Assembly: GCF_016522065.1 (NCBI RefSeq)
Contig: NZ_JAEHFV010000003.1
Coordinates: 62,001-126,000, forward strand
Direction of reading: 5' to 3'
Source: Flavobacterium agrisoli
GTDB lineage: Bacteria > Bacteroidota > Bacteroidia > Flavobacteriales > Flavobacteriaceae
DNA: 64,000 bases
Below are positions 1-8,979 of the stretch, piece by piece (position 1 is the stretch's first letter; every line of letters starts with the position of its first letter). The notes under the pieces were generated by a model, which did no database searches, had not been told where the DNA came from, and was given only the letters and a program-made list of their open reading frames with translations. Position numbers and translations under genes: made by a program.

Positions 1-1
1 A

Positions 2-1744
2 GGCTTGAATGAGACACAATTGGAAAGTTTAAAACTAAAATTTACCAATTTAAACGAATCGGGTTATGCATATGAGTTCAATACATTATCAGAAGTAGCA
101 TTGCGTAACGGTACATACAGTATAACGGCTACAGGCTTAAACAGTAGTGAGGTTGTAATGACGTTAACCTCTAACCTTAAAGTTGCCGATGCAGCGACAA
201 TAAAAACGCTTGATTTTGTACCGCCGCCAGCAACAGCTGCTATAGGTTATATGCCAGTGATTACAGTAGGAAAAGACAAATCTTACAAAACGATTACCGA
301 AGCATTGTCGGATGTTAAAAGAATGACCCGCACCGCTACCGAGCGTGTGACCATCATGATCGATCCTGGGAATTACGAAGAAATGTTGGTAATCAACCAG
401 CCAAATGTGACCTTGAAAAACGCGGCAGCTACGCCAAGTATTGCCTTGGCAAATAAAGGGGTCGACATTGATCCAAATGCGGTGCGTATTACATCCTACT
501 ACGGACATGGATACAACTATTACAGTATGTCAAACGATCAAAAATGGCATGCTGATGTGCTAAAAGTAAACAAAGAAAATGGTTCTTTGAGCTATGAGAA
601 CAAAGGTTCAGGAACTACAAACGGATCTTACTGGAATGCAACCGTAGTGGTTAGCGCTAGCGGATTCCAAGCAGATGATATCATTTTTGAAAATTCCTTC
701 AACCAATACATTTCCAAAAAAGAATCAGAAGATGTAGTGGTAATGTGGGCAACAGGAGGTAAAGGTATACGTCCTACCAATGCAGGAAATACCGCTGTAC
801 AAAACAAATCGTTTGTAGAAAGAGCAGCCGCCTTGTCGATTTTAGACAATACCGATAAAGTAATTTTAAACAAATGCCGCGTAATTGGTCGCCAAGATTC
901 TTTCTATGGAGGGAAAAAAGCCAGAGTAGCCATTTACAAAGGGGTGATGATGGGAGGTACTGATTATATTTTTGGAGGTATGAATGCGGTTTTTTATAAA
1001 TCAGATTTAGCTATGAACACCAGCGAAGATAACAACGATGTGTCCTACATCACGGCAGCACAGCAAGATGCAGGAAGAGGATATTTAATGTACGAATGTA
1101 AGGTGACTTCGGCACTTCCAGGTACCGAAACTGCTTCGGCTTATCGCTCTAAACCGGGTTATTTTGGAAGACCTTGGGCGGCTACAACCAGTGAGGTAGT
1201 GTTTTTTAACACAACAATTGAAACTTCTGACAATCCAAGTTTTAACGGACAATCATTGATTGTGCCAGTAGGATGGAATAATGGTTTAGGTGGAGAATCT
1301 AAGAAAATGTACGAATACGGTACAAAAGAACTTTCAGGTGTAAACAACCAAGCCACCAGAGCAAGTTGGGCTACAACCTTGAGTACTATAACGAATAAAA
1401 CAACAGCAAATCCTACCTTGGCCGATGGTACCGAAATTACCACACTCAATTTTACACAAGGTAATGACGGTTGGGATCCTTTCGATAGTTTAATAGCGGC
1501 CGATGTACTAGGAACCAAATCCTACCAACCCACAACCCAGGTGCAAGTGTATGCGTTAAAAAACCGCATTGTGGTTTCGAATGTGAAAGAGGCGACTACA
1601 GTAACGCTGTACAACTTATCTGGAGCCTTGGTGAAAACCATCACCACTTTTTCGGATACCGAATTTGAATTCAAAAAAGGAATTTGGATTGCCGTAATCA
1701 ACGCACCCGACGGTCAAAAATCGGTTAAATTGATAACACACTAA
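2..1744 (+). CDS. Pectinesterase (CE8) with T9SS sorting domain, 5' truncated
   Basis: The reading frame is open from the window edge, so the start lies upstream. The protein has a short N-terminal segment that may end an Ig-like or linker domain, then a right-handed beta-helix of the pectin methylesterase family. That family removes methyl esters from homogalacturonan. Family motifs are visible: GRQDSFYG with the likely catalytic Asp at 896-898, GGTDYIFG with the likely nucleophile Asp at 962-964, and FGRPW near 1164-1178. The last 65 residues or so form a T9SS type A sorting domain (LYNLSGALVK, then a KSVKL tail), so it is probably secreted or surface-bound. The next gene shares this tail type. 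The family call is firm; the true N terminus is not visible. Confidence 0.9.
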   Translation, partial: GLNETQLESLKLKFTNLNESGYAYEFNTLSEVALRNGTYSITATGLNSSEVVMTLTSNLKVADAATIKTLDFVPPPATAAIGYMPVITVGKDKSYKTITEALSDVKRMTRTATERVTIMIDPGNYEEMLVINQPNVTLKNAAATPSIALANKGVDIDPNAVRITSYYGHGYNYYSMSNDQKWHADVLKVNKENGSLSYENKGSGTTNGSYWNATVVVSASGFQADDIIFENSFNQYISKKESEDVVVMWATGGKGIRPTNAGNTAVQNKSFVERAAALSILDNTDKVILNKCRVIGRQDSFYGGKKARVAIYKGVMMGGTDYIFGGMNAVFYKSDLAMNTSEDNNDVSYITAAQQDAGRGYLMYECKVTSALPGTETASAYRSKPGYFGRPWAATTSEVVFFNTTIETSDNPSFNGQSLIVPVGWNNGLGGESKKMYEYGTKELSGVNNQATRASWATTLSTITNKTTANPTLADGTEITTLNFTQGNDGWDPFDSLIAADVLGTKSYQPTTQVQVYALKNRIVVSNVKEATTVTLYNLSGALVKTITTFSDTEFEFKKGIWIAVINAPDGQKSVKLITH

Positions 1745-1765
1745 GTATCCTTTTTATAAAAATGC

Positions 1766-1800
1766 AAAGCTGCATGGAGAAATTCCTGCAGCTTTTTTTA
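1766..1800 (+). terminator. Rho-independent terminator after pectinesterase
   Basis: A stem AAGCTGCA / TGCAGCTT with a 12-base loop is followed by a run of seven T. It lies 20 bases after the stop codon. Confidence 0.8.
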
Positions 1801-1988
1801 TATGTGTACTGTGCTAAACTCCTTATTTTGTTAAGAGCATGCGGTATTGGGATAATTAAAAGACTAAAAATTATAATATCATAAAAAAAATGAAAAATTA
1901 GTACGAAATGATTTGTTACTTTAAAACACAAAGATTACTTTTATGTAATCGATTACGTATTATATTTAACTAAATTAAAACCTATTTT

Positions 1989-2741
1989 ATGAAAAGAAAA
2001 TTACTTTATTTATTTACTGCAGTGTTGTTTACAATGGTTGCAAATGCACAAAGAGTTTGGGATATTAGCAATAACGATACTTCTTGGCCAGTGAGTGCTT
2101 CTGCCTATGCTTCTGGAGCTATTGATGGTTTATCTTTTGTTACTGGATCCGGATTTGGGATAACATCAAATAAACCACTAACTTGGACAGACGGCTATGT
2201 TTCAACAAAAGAATTTAAGTCGGGAGGATCTAGTGCAGGATTCGCAACTAATTTACCTACTACTCGCTATTTTTCTTTTCCAGTAACTGGAGCAACCACT
2301 ATTAAAGTGTGGTTTAGAGTAAACGGCGCTAACGGTCGTAGATGTTTAATAAGCGATGGAACAACTCTGTTAGCTGAAGCTACAACAGAAAATGTAGAGG
2401 ATGCAATGCTTTTGAGTTACAATTACACAGGTGGAGCAGGAACAATTTACATATTTTCAAGTGCTGCAATCAATTATTTTAAAATTGAATCAACAGATGC
2501 TGCATTAGCAACAGCAAATTTCAACAAAGCAGAAGTTGCCTCAGTATACACAAACGGAAGTCAAGTATACGTAACCAATTTACTATCAGAAACGGCGGTA
2601 AAAGTATACAGCTTATCAGGTGCTTTGGTAAAATCAGCTAAAACAGCTTCAGATGTAAGTTTCGCTTTAAAACCAGGTGTGTACATCGTAAAAGCAGAAG
2701 CAGCGGAAGGAAGCAAATCGGTAAAAGTAGTGGTGAACTAA
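1989..2741 (+). CDS. Secreted T9SS cargo protein, unknown N-terminal domain
   Basis: A 250-residue protein with a signal peptide (residues 1-20, ending ANAQ) and a C-terminal T9SS type A sorting domain (VKVYSLSGALVK, then KSVKVVVN). The 150 residues between are rich in Ser, Thr and Gly and look like a beta-sandwich. I do not recognise a catalytic motif. The tail closely resembles that of the upstream pectinesterase, and the two genes are co-oriented, so it may help bind or process pectin. A terminator separates them and about 245 bases of AT-rich DNA precede the ATG, so it probably has its own promoter. The function is inferred from context only. Confidence 0.75.
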   Translation: MKRKLLYLFTAVLFTMVANAQRVWDISNNDTSWPVSASAYASGAIDGLSFVTGSGFGITSNKPLTWTDGYVSTKEFKSGGSSAGFATNLPTTRYFSFPVTGATTIKVWFRVNGANGRRCLISDGTTLLAEATTENVEDAMLLSYNYTGGAGTIYIFSSAAINYFKIESTDAALATANFNKAEVASVYTNGSQVYVTNLLSETAVKVYSLSGALVKSAKTASDVSFALKPGVYIVKAEAAEGSKSVKVVVN

Positions 2742-2767
2742 AAGCCCGAACGATATAAAATAAATCT

Positions 2768-2803
2768 AAAAATCCAAGACTATCTAGTTTTGGATTTTTT
2801 TTA
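2768..2803 (+). terminator. Rho-independent terminator
   Basis: A stem AAAAATCCAA / TTGGATTTTT with a loop of about 11 bases and an extended T run, just after the T9SS cargo gene. Confidence 0.75.
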
Positions 2804-2833
2804 TTTTAGTCTTTTTCCTCAAATAGTAAAAAC

Positions 2834-2871
2834 AAAAAAACGAGTGCTACTAAAAGTAACACTCGTTTTTA
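2834..2871 (-). terminator. Terminator of fbp
   Basis: A stem AAAAACGAGTG / CACTCGTTTTT lies just past the fbp stop on the minus strand. Read on that strand it ends in a T run. Confidence 0.75.
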
Positions 2872-2891
2872 CTACTAAAATGTAAAAAATC

Positions 2892-3905
2892 TTATTTCTC
2901 TTTGGCGTTTCGCATAAATTCTTCCGCTTTGTCCACCATGTTTTTACTTCCACAGAAAAACGGAACGCGTTGGTGCAATTCGGTAGGGACAATTTCCAAC
3001 AATCGGTTTTCACCATCCGAGCATTTTCCACCGGCTTGTTCGGCCAAAAAGGCCATTGGGTTGCCTTCATACAACAAGCGCAATTTTCCTTTAGGGGCTT
3101 TGCTACTAGTTGGGTACAAATAAATGCCACCTTTAATCATGTTGCGGTGAAAATCAGAAACCAAACTACCAATATAACGAGAGGTGTACGGACGGTCTTC
3201 TTCTTCCGATTGACAATATTTAATATAATCTTTCACGCCTTGCGGAAAATGGATGTAATTTCCTTCGTTTACCGAATAAATTTTTCCGTTTTCAGGAAAT
3301 TGCATATTGGGGTGCGATAAATAAAAAGTACCTAAAGCAGGGTTCATCGTAAAGCCGTTCACACCATGTCCCGTTGTATAAACCAACATCGTCGACGTGC
3401 CATAAATTACATAGCCCGCAGCTACTTGGTTGATGCCCGGTTGCAAGAAATCTTCCAACGTTACCGGAGTACCAATAGGCGTAATGCGTCGGTATACCGA
3501 AAAAATGGTACCCAAAGACACATTCACATCAATATTAGAGGAACCATCTAAAGGATCCATCAATAAAACATATTTGTTGTTGTGGCTGTTGTCATTTCCT
3601 TGTACGGTAATAAAATCGTCGTTTTCTTCTGAGGCAATTCCACAAACAATTTCGCGATTAATTAACGTCTGAATAAAAACGTCATTGGCATAAACATCCA
3701 ATTTTTGTTGGTCTTCTCCTTGAATATTTTGAGCACCTACACCGCCAATGATATCGACCAATCCGGCTTTGTTGACTTTGTAGTTGACTACCTTCGCAGC
3801 CAAACGAATCGAGTTGATGATGCGGGATAACTCACCCGAGGAATATTGAAAAGCTTGCTGGTTATCGATGATAAACTCACCTAAAGTTTTGTTGTGTTTG
3901 TTCAT
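2892..3905 (-). CDS. fbp: Class I fructose-1,6-bisphosphatase
   Basis: A 337-residue protein, the usual family length. It hydrolyses fructose-1,6-bisphosphate to fructose-6-phosphate in gluconeogenesis, in the cytoplasm. The metal-binding motif DPLDGSSN is intact near residues 117-124, the acidic SEEND segment lies just before it, and the C-terminal GGKCSDG and [11 protein letters not shown] segments are typical. The ATG at 3905 gives a full N terminus. The gene is monocistronic: terminators follow it, and the gene on the other side is divergent. Confidence 0.96.
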   Translation of the reverse strand: MNKHNKTLGEFIIDNQQAFQYSSGELSRIINSIRLAAKVVNYKVNKAGLVDIIGGVGAQNIQGEDQQKLDVYANDVFIQTLINREIVCGIASEENDDFITVQGNDNSHNNKYVLLMDPLDGSSNIDVNVSLGTIFSVYRRITPIGTPVTLEDFLQPGINQVAAGYVIYGTSTMLVYTTGHGVNGFTMNPALGTFYLSHPNMQFPENGKIYSVNEGNYIHFPQGVKDYIKYCQSEEEDRPYTSRYIGSLVSDFHRNMIKGGIYLYPTSSKAPKGKLRLLYEGNPMAFLAEQAGGKCSDGENRLLEIVPTELHQRVPFFCGSKNMVDKAEEFMRNAKEK

Positions 3906-4207
3906 GTTGAAAACAATTGTGTTTGGTTCTACAAATATCGGATATTTTGGTTAAAGTTGGTTGTTCGATGAACGGTTTTCTTTAACATTTTATCGTTAAA
4001 AATTGAATTTTACAGCATTTTTAGCAGAATTTACAGAAAGCAACCACTGATAATTGTGTTTTTTACACATTTTTTTGAAAAACCGACTTAATAGTAAAAT
4101 TCACAAAGCTATTGCGTTAAAAATAAAGTATTTAGCGGCAGGATAGGTGTGAGAAAAGCAAGAACTTTAGGTTGTAAATACGAAGTTGAACTTAAAAAAC
4201 AAAAGTG
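3906..4207. other. Divergent intergenic region
   Basis: An AT-rich stretch between fbp and the small Rho-N-like gene. It should carry the promoters of both. I see no convincing repeat, RNA gene or ORF. Confidence 0.4.
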
Positions 4208-4447
4208 ATGATAGACGCAAGAATTAAAAACGAAGCGCAATACGAAGCCCTACGCGAAAAAGGCTATAGCAAACAAAAGGCAGCTCGAATTGCCAATACA
4301 CCCGATGCAGGTAAAAAAGGAGGAAAAGCAAAACCATACGAACAATGGACAAAAAAAGAATTGTACCACCAAGCCGCTAGAGTGGGTATTTCGGGTCGAT
4401 CAAAAATGAAGAAAGCGGAATTGATTGAAGCCTTACGACACAATTAA
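4208..4447 (+). CDS. Small Rho N-terminal / SAP-like domain protein
   Basis: A 79-residue lysine-rich protein. Residues 1-35 (KNEAQYEALREKGYSKQKAA) match the pattern of a small family often annotated DUF7218. Residues 43-78 (WTKKELYHQAARVGISGRS, then KKAELIEALR) resemble the Rho N-terminal or SAP helix-extended-loop-helix fold, which binds nucleic acid. The frame also opens with a GTG one codon upstream, but the ATG at 4208 is the better start. It stands alone between two terminators. A nucleic-acid-binding role is inferred from the fold only. Confidence 0.75.
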   Translation: MIDARIKNEAQYEALREKGYSKQKAARIANTPDAGKKGGKAKPYEQWTKKELYHQAARVGISGRSKMKKAELIEALRHN

Positions 4448-4454
4448 AAAAAGT

Positions 4455-4503
4455 AAAAAAAAATGCGGTTTTAGAGAGCTTCTAATACCGCATTTTTTTT
4501 TTT
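4455..4503. terminator. Bidirectional terminator
   Basis: A stem AAAATGCGGT / ACCGCATTTT with a 17-base loop, flanked by an A run on the left and a T run on the right. It can serve the small Rho-N-like gene and the converging glycosyltransferase gene. Confidence 0.8.
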
Positions 4504-4518
4504 GGATAGCGTACTTGT

Positions 4519-6906
4519 TTACGATTTCAATTTTCCTTTTTTGGCAGGCAACAAAAGGGTTTTATTATGATACACCATCGGACTCATAGTGGTTTCTACT
4601 ACTTTAGTAATGGATTTAGTATGTTCTTTCACTAAAACAAAAGCGGTTCCGGTGGGTTTTAAATAAGACGCACTAATCATATTTTTGCCTTTTGAAGTAT
4701 AGGTTTCAATCAATAAACGTGCAGAAAGATAACACACAGTCGATTCGGCACCCTGATTCAAATTAATATTTTCCTTTTCCAAACCATCATAACAACCGCC
4801 CGTAATCGGATTATATAAAATTTGTTTTAAATGGTTTTTACCCAAATACCAATCAAAAGCCAATTTTAAATAACGTTTGTATAAAGGATCATGGAAAGTT
4901 TTGTAAAACAAATCCAAGGTATTCATCATATAATAGGCTTCAATTGGTTGTTCGCCATATTCATACGGAATGGCATTTTTTTCGTGCCATCCCTGATTGC
5001 TAATAATTTTCAATTGGTTATCCGTGTACATTTTATCAATTAAAAAATGCAAGGATTCCAACGCGATTTTTTTGTATCGACTCTCATCAGTAACCAAATG
5101 AGCTAGCAATAAAGCTTCGGGCAATACACTGTTGGCATAAGTCAATTTATTTTCGTACCATTTCCAATTGGCCACAGCGGTATGTTCGTACAACGCCGCT
5201 ATTTTATCGGCACGATCTTGAATGAGAGCCAATAATTTTGGGGTGGGAGTCACTTGATACAAAGCATATAAGCCTTTTATAGCAAATCCCATGGCGCGAG
5301 GCGATTGCAATTGGGCCACATACGACAAGGCTTTATTCAGGCAAGCCGTGGCGCGATAGACCATAGAAGAAGGAAGAGTTTTAACGGTGTTCAAACGCAT
5401 CAAAGTCCCTAGTGCCCATACGGCGCGTCCGTTGGCATCTTCCAAATTTTCGTGCTCGTTTCGTGCTTCAATTTGGTTGTGTTGGTCAATATAATTTGTG
5501 AAATTTCCTTCTGGTAATTGGCATCGAATAATGAAATTCAAATACGTTTTCAAATAGTGCAAATCCGCTTCGTCGTCGTGTAATTGATAATGCTTCACCA
5601 TAGCCATTAAAGCACGAGCATTGTCGTCAATAGTATAGCCGGATTCTAAATCGGGTTCCGAAATCTGACAAAACTGTATCATCCCCAAATCAGTAGTCAT
5701 ACGTTTTAAGTGATTGATATTGATTGTAGGGTAGGTGATTTTAGTTGAAGCCAATCCTTTGGCAATTTTTTGATAAACAGATAAATGTTTAAGCGCCGTA
5801 TTCTCCCATGAGGTTTTAGTTGTGGCGGCATAAGCATTAATGGCCATATTGCGACGCAAATTAGCATCCGACAACAAACGAAGTGTAGCCTCGGCAAATT
5901 GATCGGCGTTTTGAATATCTGCCAAAATTCCAATATCCGAAGTTAAACATTCTAACGTATGCGGAATCCTACTAGCCACGATAGGGCAAGAGCAACTCAT
6001 GGCATACGAAAAAGTACCACTAACCGCTTGATTGGGGTCTTTAGAAGTAAACAAATAAATATCGGTTGCTTTCAAATAATCCAATAGTTGATTGGTTTCG
6101 AGGTACTCATTAACAAAACGTACATTCGATTCCAGTTTTAAATCGCGAACCAGTTTTTCTAGTTTTAAGCGGTAATGATCCACACCGTCGGTAATCGTAT
6201 TGGGGTGGGTTTTGCCCAAAATCAAATACAACACATTCGGGAATTGCGGTACCACTTGCGCTAAGGCCTGCAATCCTGTTTCGATGCTTTTTCCTTCGCC
6301 CAACAAACCAAAAGTAGCCAGCGTCAAACGGTCTTCCAATTGCAATTTGGCTTTGGCTTTGGCCGTGGTTTCATAATCTACTAAATGTGTTCCATGCGGA
6401 ATAACCGTGATTTTTTCGGCCTTAATGGCGTAATCCTGAATTAAAATGGCTTTCGATTTTTCGGTCATGACAACCAAAGCTTCGGAATAACTGCACAACA
6501 ATTGCGTAATCGCTTTCAATTGCGGATTCGGATTCGGCAATACCGTATGAAATGTAAAGGCAATGGGTTTTTGCAAAGTGGTGATAAAATCGAGTAAATA
6601 AGCGCCATATTCGCCGCCAAACAAACCAAATTCATGCTGAATATGAACCAATTCCACTTCTGGATCTTGATTAATCGCTTCGGCCACGCGGCTATAAGCG
6701 GCTTGGTCTTTAGATGGAATATGGTAATCGGCTAAGTCTGAAGCTTCTCCGTTAAAGGTAATTTCACAAATTTCACAACGAATGCTTTTGTCGTAAATTT
6801 GAGTAATGGCACGAAGTGTATCTTCGGTAAAAGTGGCAATACCGCACTGCGTAGGCGGAAAGGTAGACAGGTAAACTATTTTTGATTTAGGAGTTATCGT
6901 TTTCAT
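4519..6906 (-). CDS. GT4-type glycosyltransferase fused to an alpha/alpha-barrel domain
   Basis: A 795-residue cytoplasmic protein with no signal peptide. Residues 1-380 are a GT-B glycosyltransferase of family 4 type (STFPPTQCGIATFTEDT at the N terminus, VIPHGTH, FGLLGEGKSIETGLQAL, then SGTFSYAMSCSCPIVAS). The usual EX7E motif is not obvious; this subgroup has SGTFSYAMS there. Residues 405-760 are helical with W, Y and G-rich turns (SGYTIDDNARALMAM, NPITGGCYDGL) and look like an (alpha/alpha)6 toroid as in glycoside-processing enzymes. It overlaps the upstream GH130 gene by 20 bases, so the two are translated as one operon. The sugar donor and the product are unknown. Confidence 0.85.
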   Translation of the reverse strand: MKTITPKSKIVYLSTFPPTQCGIATFTEDTLRAITQIYDKSIRCEICEITFNGEASDLADYHIPSKDQAAYSRVAEAINQDPEVELVHIQHEFGLFGGEYGAYLLDFITTLQKPIAFTFHTVLPNPNPQLKAITQLLCSYSEALVVMTEKSKAILIQDYAIKAEKITVIPHGTHLVDYETTAKAKAKLQLEDRLTLATFGLLGEGKSIETGLQALAQVVPQFPNVLYLILGKTHPNTITDGVDHYRLKLEKLVRDLKLESNVRFVNEYLETNQLLDYLKATDIYLFTSKDPNQAVSGTFSYAMSCSCPIVASRIPHTLECLTSDIGILADIQNADQFAEATLRLLSDANLRRNMAINAYAATTKTSWENTALKHLSVYQKIAKGLASTKITYPTININHLKRMTTDLGMIQFCQISEPDLESGYTIDDNARALMAMVKHYQLHDDEADLHYLKTYLNFIIRCQLPEGNFTNYIDQHNQIEARNEHENLEDANGRAVWALGTLMRLNTVKTLPSSMVYRATACLNKALSYVAQLQSPRAMGFAIKGLYALYQVTPTPKLLALIQDRADKIAALYEHTAVANWKWYENKLTYANSVLPEALLLAHLVTDESRYKKIALESLHFLIDKMYTDNQLKIISNQGWHEKNAIPYEYGEQPIEAYYMMNTLDLFYKTFHDPLYKRYLKLAFDWYLGKNHLKQILYNPITGGCYDGLEKENINLNQGAESTVCYLSARLLIETYTSKGKNMISASYLKPTGTAFVLVKEHTKSITKVVETTMSPMVYHNKTLLLPAKKGKLKS

Positions 6907-7951
6907 TTTTAATTGCTTTTAATTGGTTGAGTAATTCATCGAATACAATCGAAGCCACGGCAATTTCATCATCAGCGGCTCCGTAATAAATATATAAGCG
7001 GTCATCAAATAGGGCAGTCCCCGTTGGGAAAACCACATAATTTACATAACCATGTTTTTCGTAATATTCACTTGGGGAAATAATAGGTTCTTCTAGTCGA
7101 GCCAAAACTTTCATCGGATTCTCCAAATCCAATAAGGCCGCACATGCATGGTACACCAAACCACGAGCTCTTTTTTCGGTAGCGTGGTAAATAACCAACC
7201 AACCATCGGGTGTTTCTATAGGAGGGCAACCAGCGCCAATGTGACTTGTTTCGTGTGGAAATTTAGGCGACAAAACCGTGTGGTCGTCCAGATGACGAAT
7301 ATAATCGGCCCAATAATCTCGGGTTAAATCTTCTAATTTGTCAACCATAACCAATTGGATGGCGGGTAACAAACGGTGGAAAAAAACAAGTTTTCCTTGA
7401 ATGCGCCGCGGAAAAAATACTACATTTTTATCCCAAACATACACCTCGTCGTTGCTCACACAATTCAAATTAGGATGGTGTTGTTGATGGTGTTTCAAAT
7501 ACAACGCATTCGGATCGTCGTTTTGTATCTCACGTCGGTTTAACAAAAGATGGTATTCAATTGCGGTAAATTTGGGGGTAATAATACCTTTTTTTTCAAA
7601 ATGAGGCAGTTCCTTACTCGTGGCCAAAGCCCCAAAAGCATTGATGCCATCGTAGGCGGCATAAGATAAATAATAGGTATCGTCTATTTTAGTAATACGA
7701 GGATCTTCCACCCCATGACTTTCATATATAAATTCAGGCGACACAAGCGGTTGCGGATCCCTGCGAACCAAACGCAACGGGCCATCAAACTGGCAATACC
7801 CAATACTGGAAAAATTACCAATATGAGCCGCACGATAAAACAAATGAACCGTGTTGCCCTCCTGATAAACCGCCGGATTAAGTACACCCAAATTTTCAAA
7901 ATCCAAATTCGTGCGTTTCAAGATAACCCCATGTTTAATAAGTGTTTTCAT
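6887..7951 (-). CDS. GH130 family glycosidase / mannoside phosphorylase
   Basis: A 354-residue five-bladed beta-propeller enzyme of glycoside hydrolase family 130. Family hallmarks are HGVEDPRITKIDDTYYLSY near residues 80-98 and GAGCPPIETPDGWLVIYHAT near residues 240-259. Characterised members phosphorolyse or hydrolyse beta-mannosides. There is no signal peptide, so it acts in the cytoplasm. It is the first gene of a two-gene operon; its 3' end overlaps the glycosyltransferase. The pairing suggests making and remodelling the same mannose-containing glycan or storage oligosaccharide. The specificity cannot be read from the sequence. Confidence 0.88.
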   Translation of the reverse strand: MKTLIKHGVILKRTNLDFENLGVLNPAVYQEGNTVHLFYRAAHIGNFSSIGYCQFDGPLRLVRRDPQPLVSPEFIYESHGVEDPRITKIDDTYYLSYAAYDGINAFGALATSKELPHFEKKGIITPKFTAIEYHLLLNRREIQNDDPNALYLKHHQQHHPNLNCVSNDEVYVWDKNVVFFPRRIQGKLVFFHRLLPAIQLVMVDKLEDLTRDYWADYIRHLDDHTVLSPKFPHETSHIGAGCPPIETPDGWLVIYHATEKRARGLVYHACAALLDLENPMKVLARLEEPIISPSEYYEKHGYVNYVVFPTGTALFDDRLYIYYGAADDEIAVASIVFDELLNQLKAIKNENDNS

Positions 7952-8210
7952 AATCCAATTCTTTACTGCTAAAGGTACTCTCCGTTTTCACGAAAAGATA
8001 ACGCAATCGGAATTTTGATTAACTCATTTGGATTTAGAAAAGATAAGGCGTTAGGTTAAAATTGATAATTGATAATTCATAGATTGACGGCTTATAGCTT
8101 AAAGCCTATTGCTTAAACCTAAAGCCTAAAACCAAAATCAGAAATCAAAACTGCTTTAGAAAACAACCTCCCACAATCGACCCATTATCCTCTTTTAACA
8201 AGTAATTGAT
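7952..8210. other. Intergenic region with degenerate short repeats
   Basis: The region upstream of the GH130 operon. Two copies of ATTGATA lie at 8061-8073, and variants of TTAAAGCCTA / CCTAAAGCCTAAAAC lie at 8098-8132. Such low-complexity stretches are common between flavobacterial genes. No ORF was seen. Confidence 0.4.
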
Positions 8211-8325
8211 TTTTTGAACCAAATTCAAAAACCCTTAAGAATTTTCTATTAAATTGCAGTTCAGTTTTCAGATTGATCTTCCAAATAATGGTTTTTTGTT
8301 CTGAAGAATAAGTAGTATCCGATAG
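8211..8325 (+). repeat. Leader repeat, copy 1 (upstream of cassette 1)
   Basis: About 115 bases that recur in diverged form at 12864-12979. Shared blocks in order: TTTTTTrAACCAA, AAAAACC, AAGAATTTTCTrTTAAATTG, TTTTCAGATTkATCTT, CTGAA, ATAAGTAGTAT. Both copies end exactly where a cassette-like unit begins. It could be a leader or insertion site, or a promoter-bearing repeat; which one is not known. Confidence 0.6.
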
Positions 8326-8971
8326 TTGGCGGTAATACGACCGCTGACAACTAAAAAATGAAAAATATAAAATAAAAATTTAATAAAATGAAAGTATATA
8401 AATCAAAAATTGGAATGGAATTGGTAATACCTATTTCAGTATTATTTAGCTGGATAATTTATACATCTGTTATGGAAAAAAAATGGATGGCTTTACTTAT
8501 TATTATATTAACATCAGCTTTTATTTGTTATACTTTCCTATCTACAAAATATACAATTGAAAAAGAAAACTTAAATATTAAATGTGGTTTTTTTGTAAGT
8601 AAAAATATTGAGATTAAAACAATCCGAAAAATTTCCGAAACGCATAATATATTGAGTTCGCCTGCCGGTTCAATTGATAGATTAGAAATAGTTTATAATA
8701 AATTTGACAGCATTCTTATTTCTCCAAAAGACAAAAAACGATTTCTTGAAGATTTAAAAATAATAAACCCAGAGCTGGAAATTAATTATAGAAAGAATAA
8801 ATAAAAAAGAAAATATCTAATCTTTAAAAACTTGGTGAATAATAAGTACTACCGCCAACACACGTCTTGCGCCATTTGCGAATTTATTGGAATTACCGTT
8901 TTTTATCGTATTTTCATTTAGCCGAAAATACTCGTCTTCGTAAGTCGCAAACGGCGCAAGGCGCGAGAACG
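8326..8971 (+). mobile_element. Integron-like cassette 1 (PH-domain gene)
   Basis: The unit starts after G8325|TT with TTGGCGGTA. Its terminal palindrome opens with TACCGCCAAC at 8850-8859, the exact reverse complement of GTTGGCGGTA at 8325-8334. Pairing continues to 13 of 14 bases. It holds one gene, read towards the palindrome, as in integron cassettes. If the unit were circularised, the two ends would form a site with perfectly paired outer arms. No integrase is nearby. Confidence 0.7.
8388..8804 (+). CDS. Membrane protein with bacterial PH domain (cassette 1)
   Basis: A 138-residue protein with two hydrophobic segments near residues 10-28 and 34-52, followed by a soluble beta-rich region of about 85 residues. 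It resembles short bacterial PH-domain proteins (DUF1200 / bPH_6 type: a TKYTIEKENLNIKCG strand, then a SPAGSIDRLEIVY-like segment and a KDKKRFLEDL helix). The PH region should face the cytoplasm. It is the only gene of its cassette-like unit and has the strong A and T bias of the other accessory genes here. The family is probable; the function is unknown. Confidence 0.75.
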   Translation: MKVYKSKIGMELVIPISVLFSWIIYTSVMEKKWMALLIIILTSAFICYTFLSTKYTIEKENLNIKCGFFVSKNIEIKTIRKISETHNILSSPAGSIDRLEIVYNKFDSILISPKDKKRFLEDLKIINPELEINYRKNK

Positions 8972-8979
8972 TTAGTGGG
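8850..8979 (+). repeat. attC-like palindrome A
   Basis: An imperfect inverted repeat of 130 bases. The left arm is CGCCAAC, then CTTGCGCCATTTGCG; the right arm, read on the minus strand, is CACTAAC, then CCTTGCGCCGTTTGCG. The centre holds a second hairpin, GTATTTTC / GAAAATAC. The spacer after AAC differs on the two sides, as in integron attC sites. The right end is G8971|TTAGTGGG. The site is longer than most attC sites, and its R' box deviates from GTTRRRY. Confidence 0.65.

Noticed and set aside
1725-1931. A 68-codon frame antisense to the end of the pectinesterase gene.
   Set aside because: It runs through a terminator and overlaps a firm gene.
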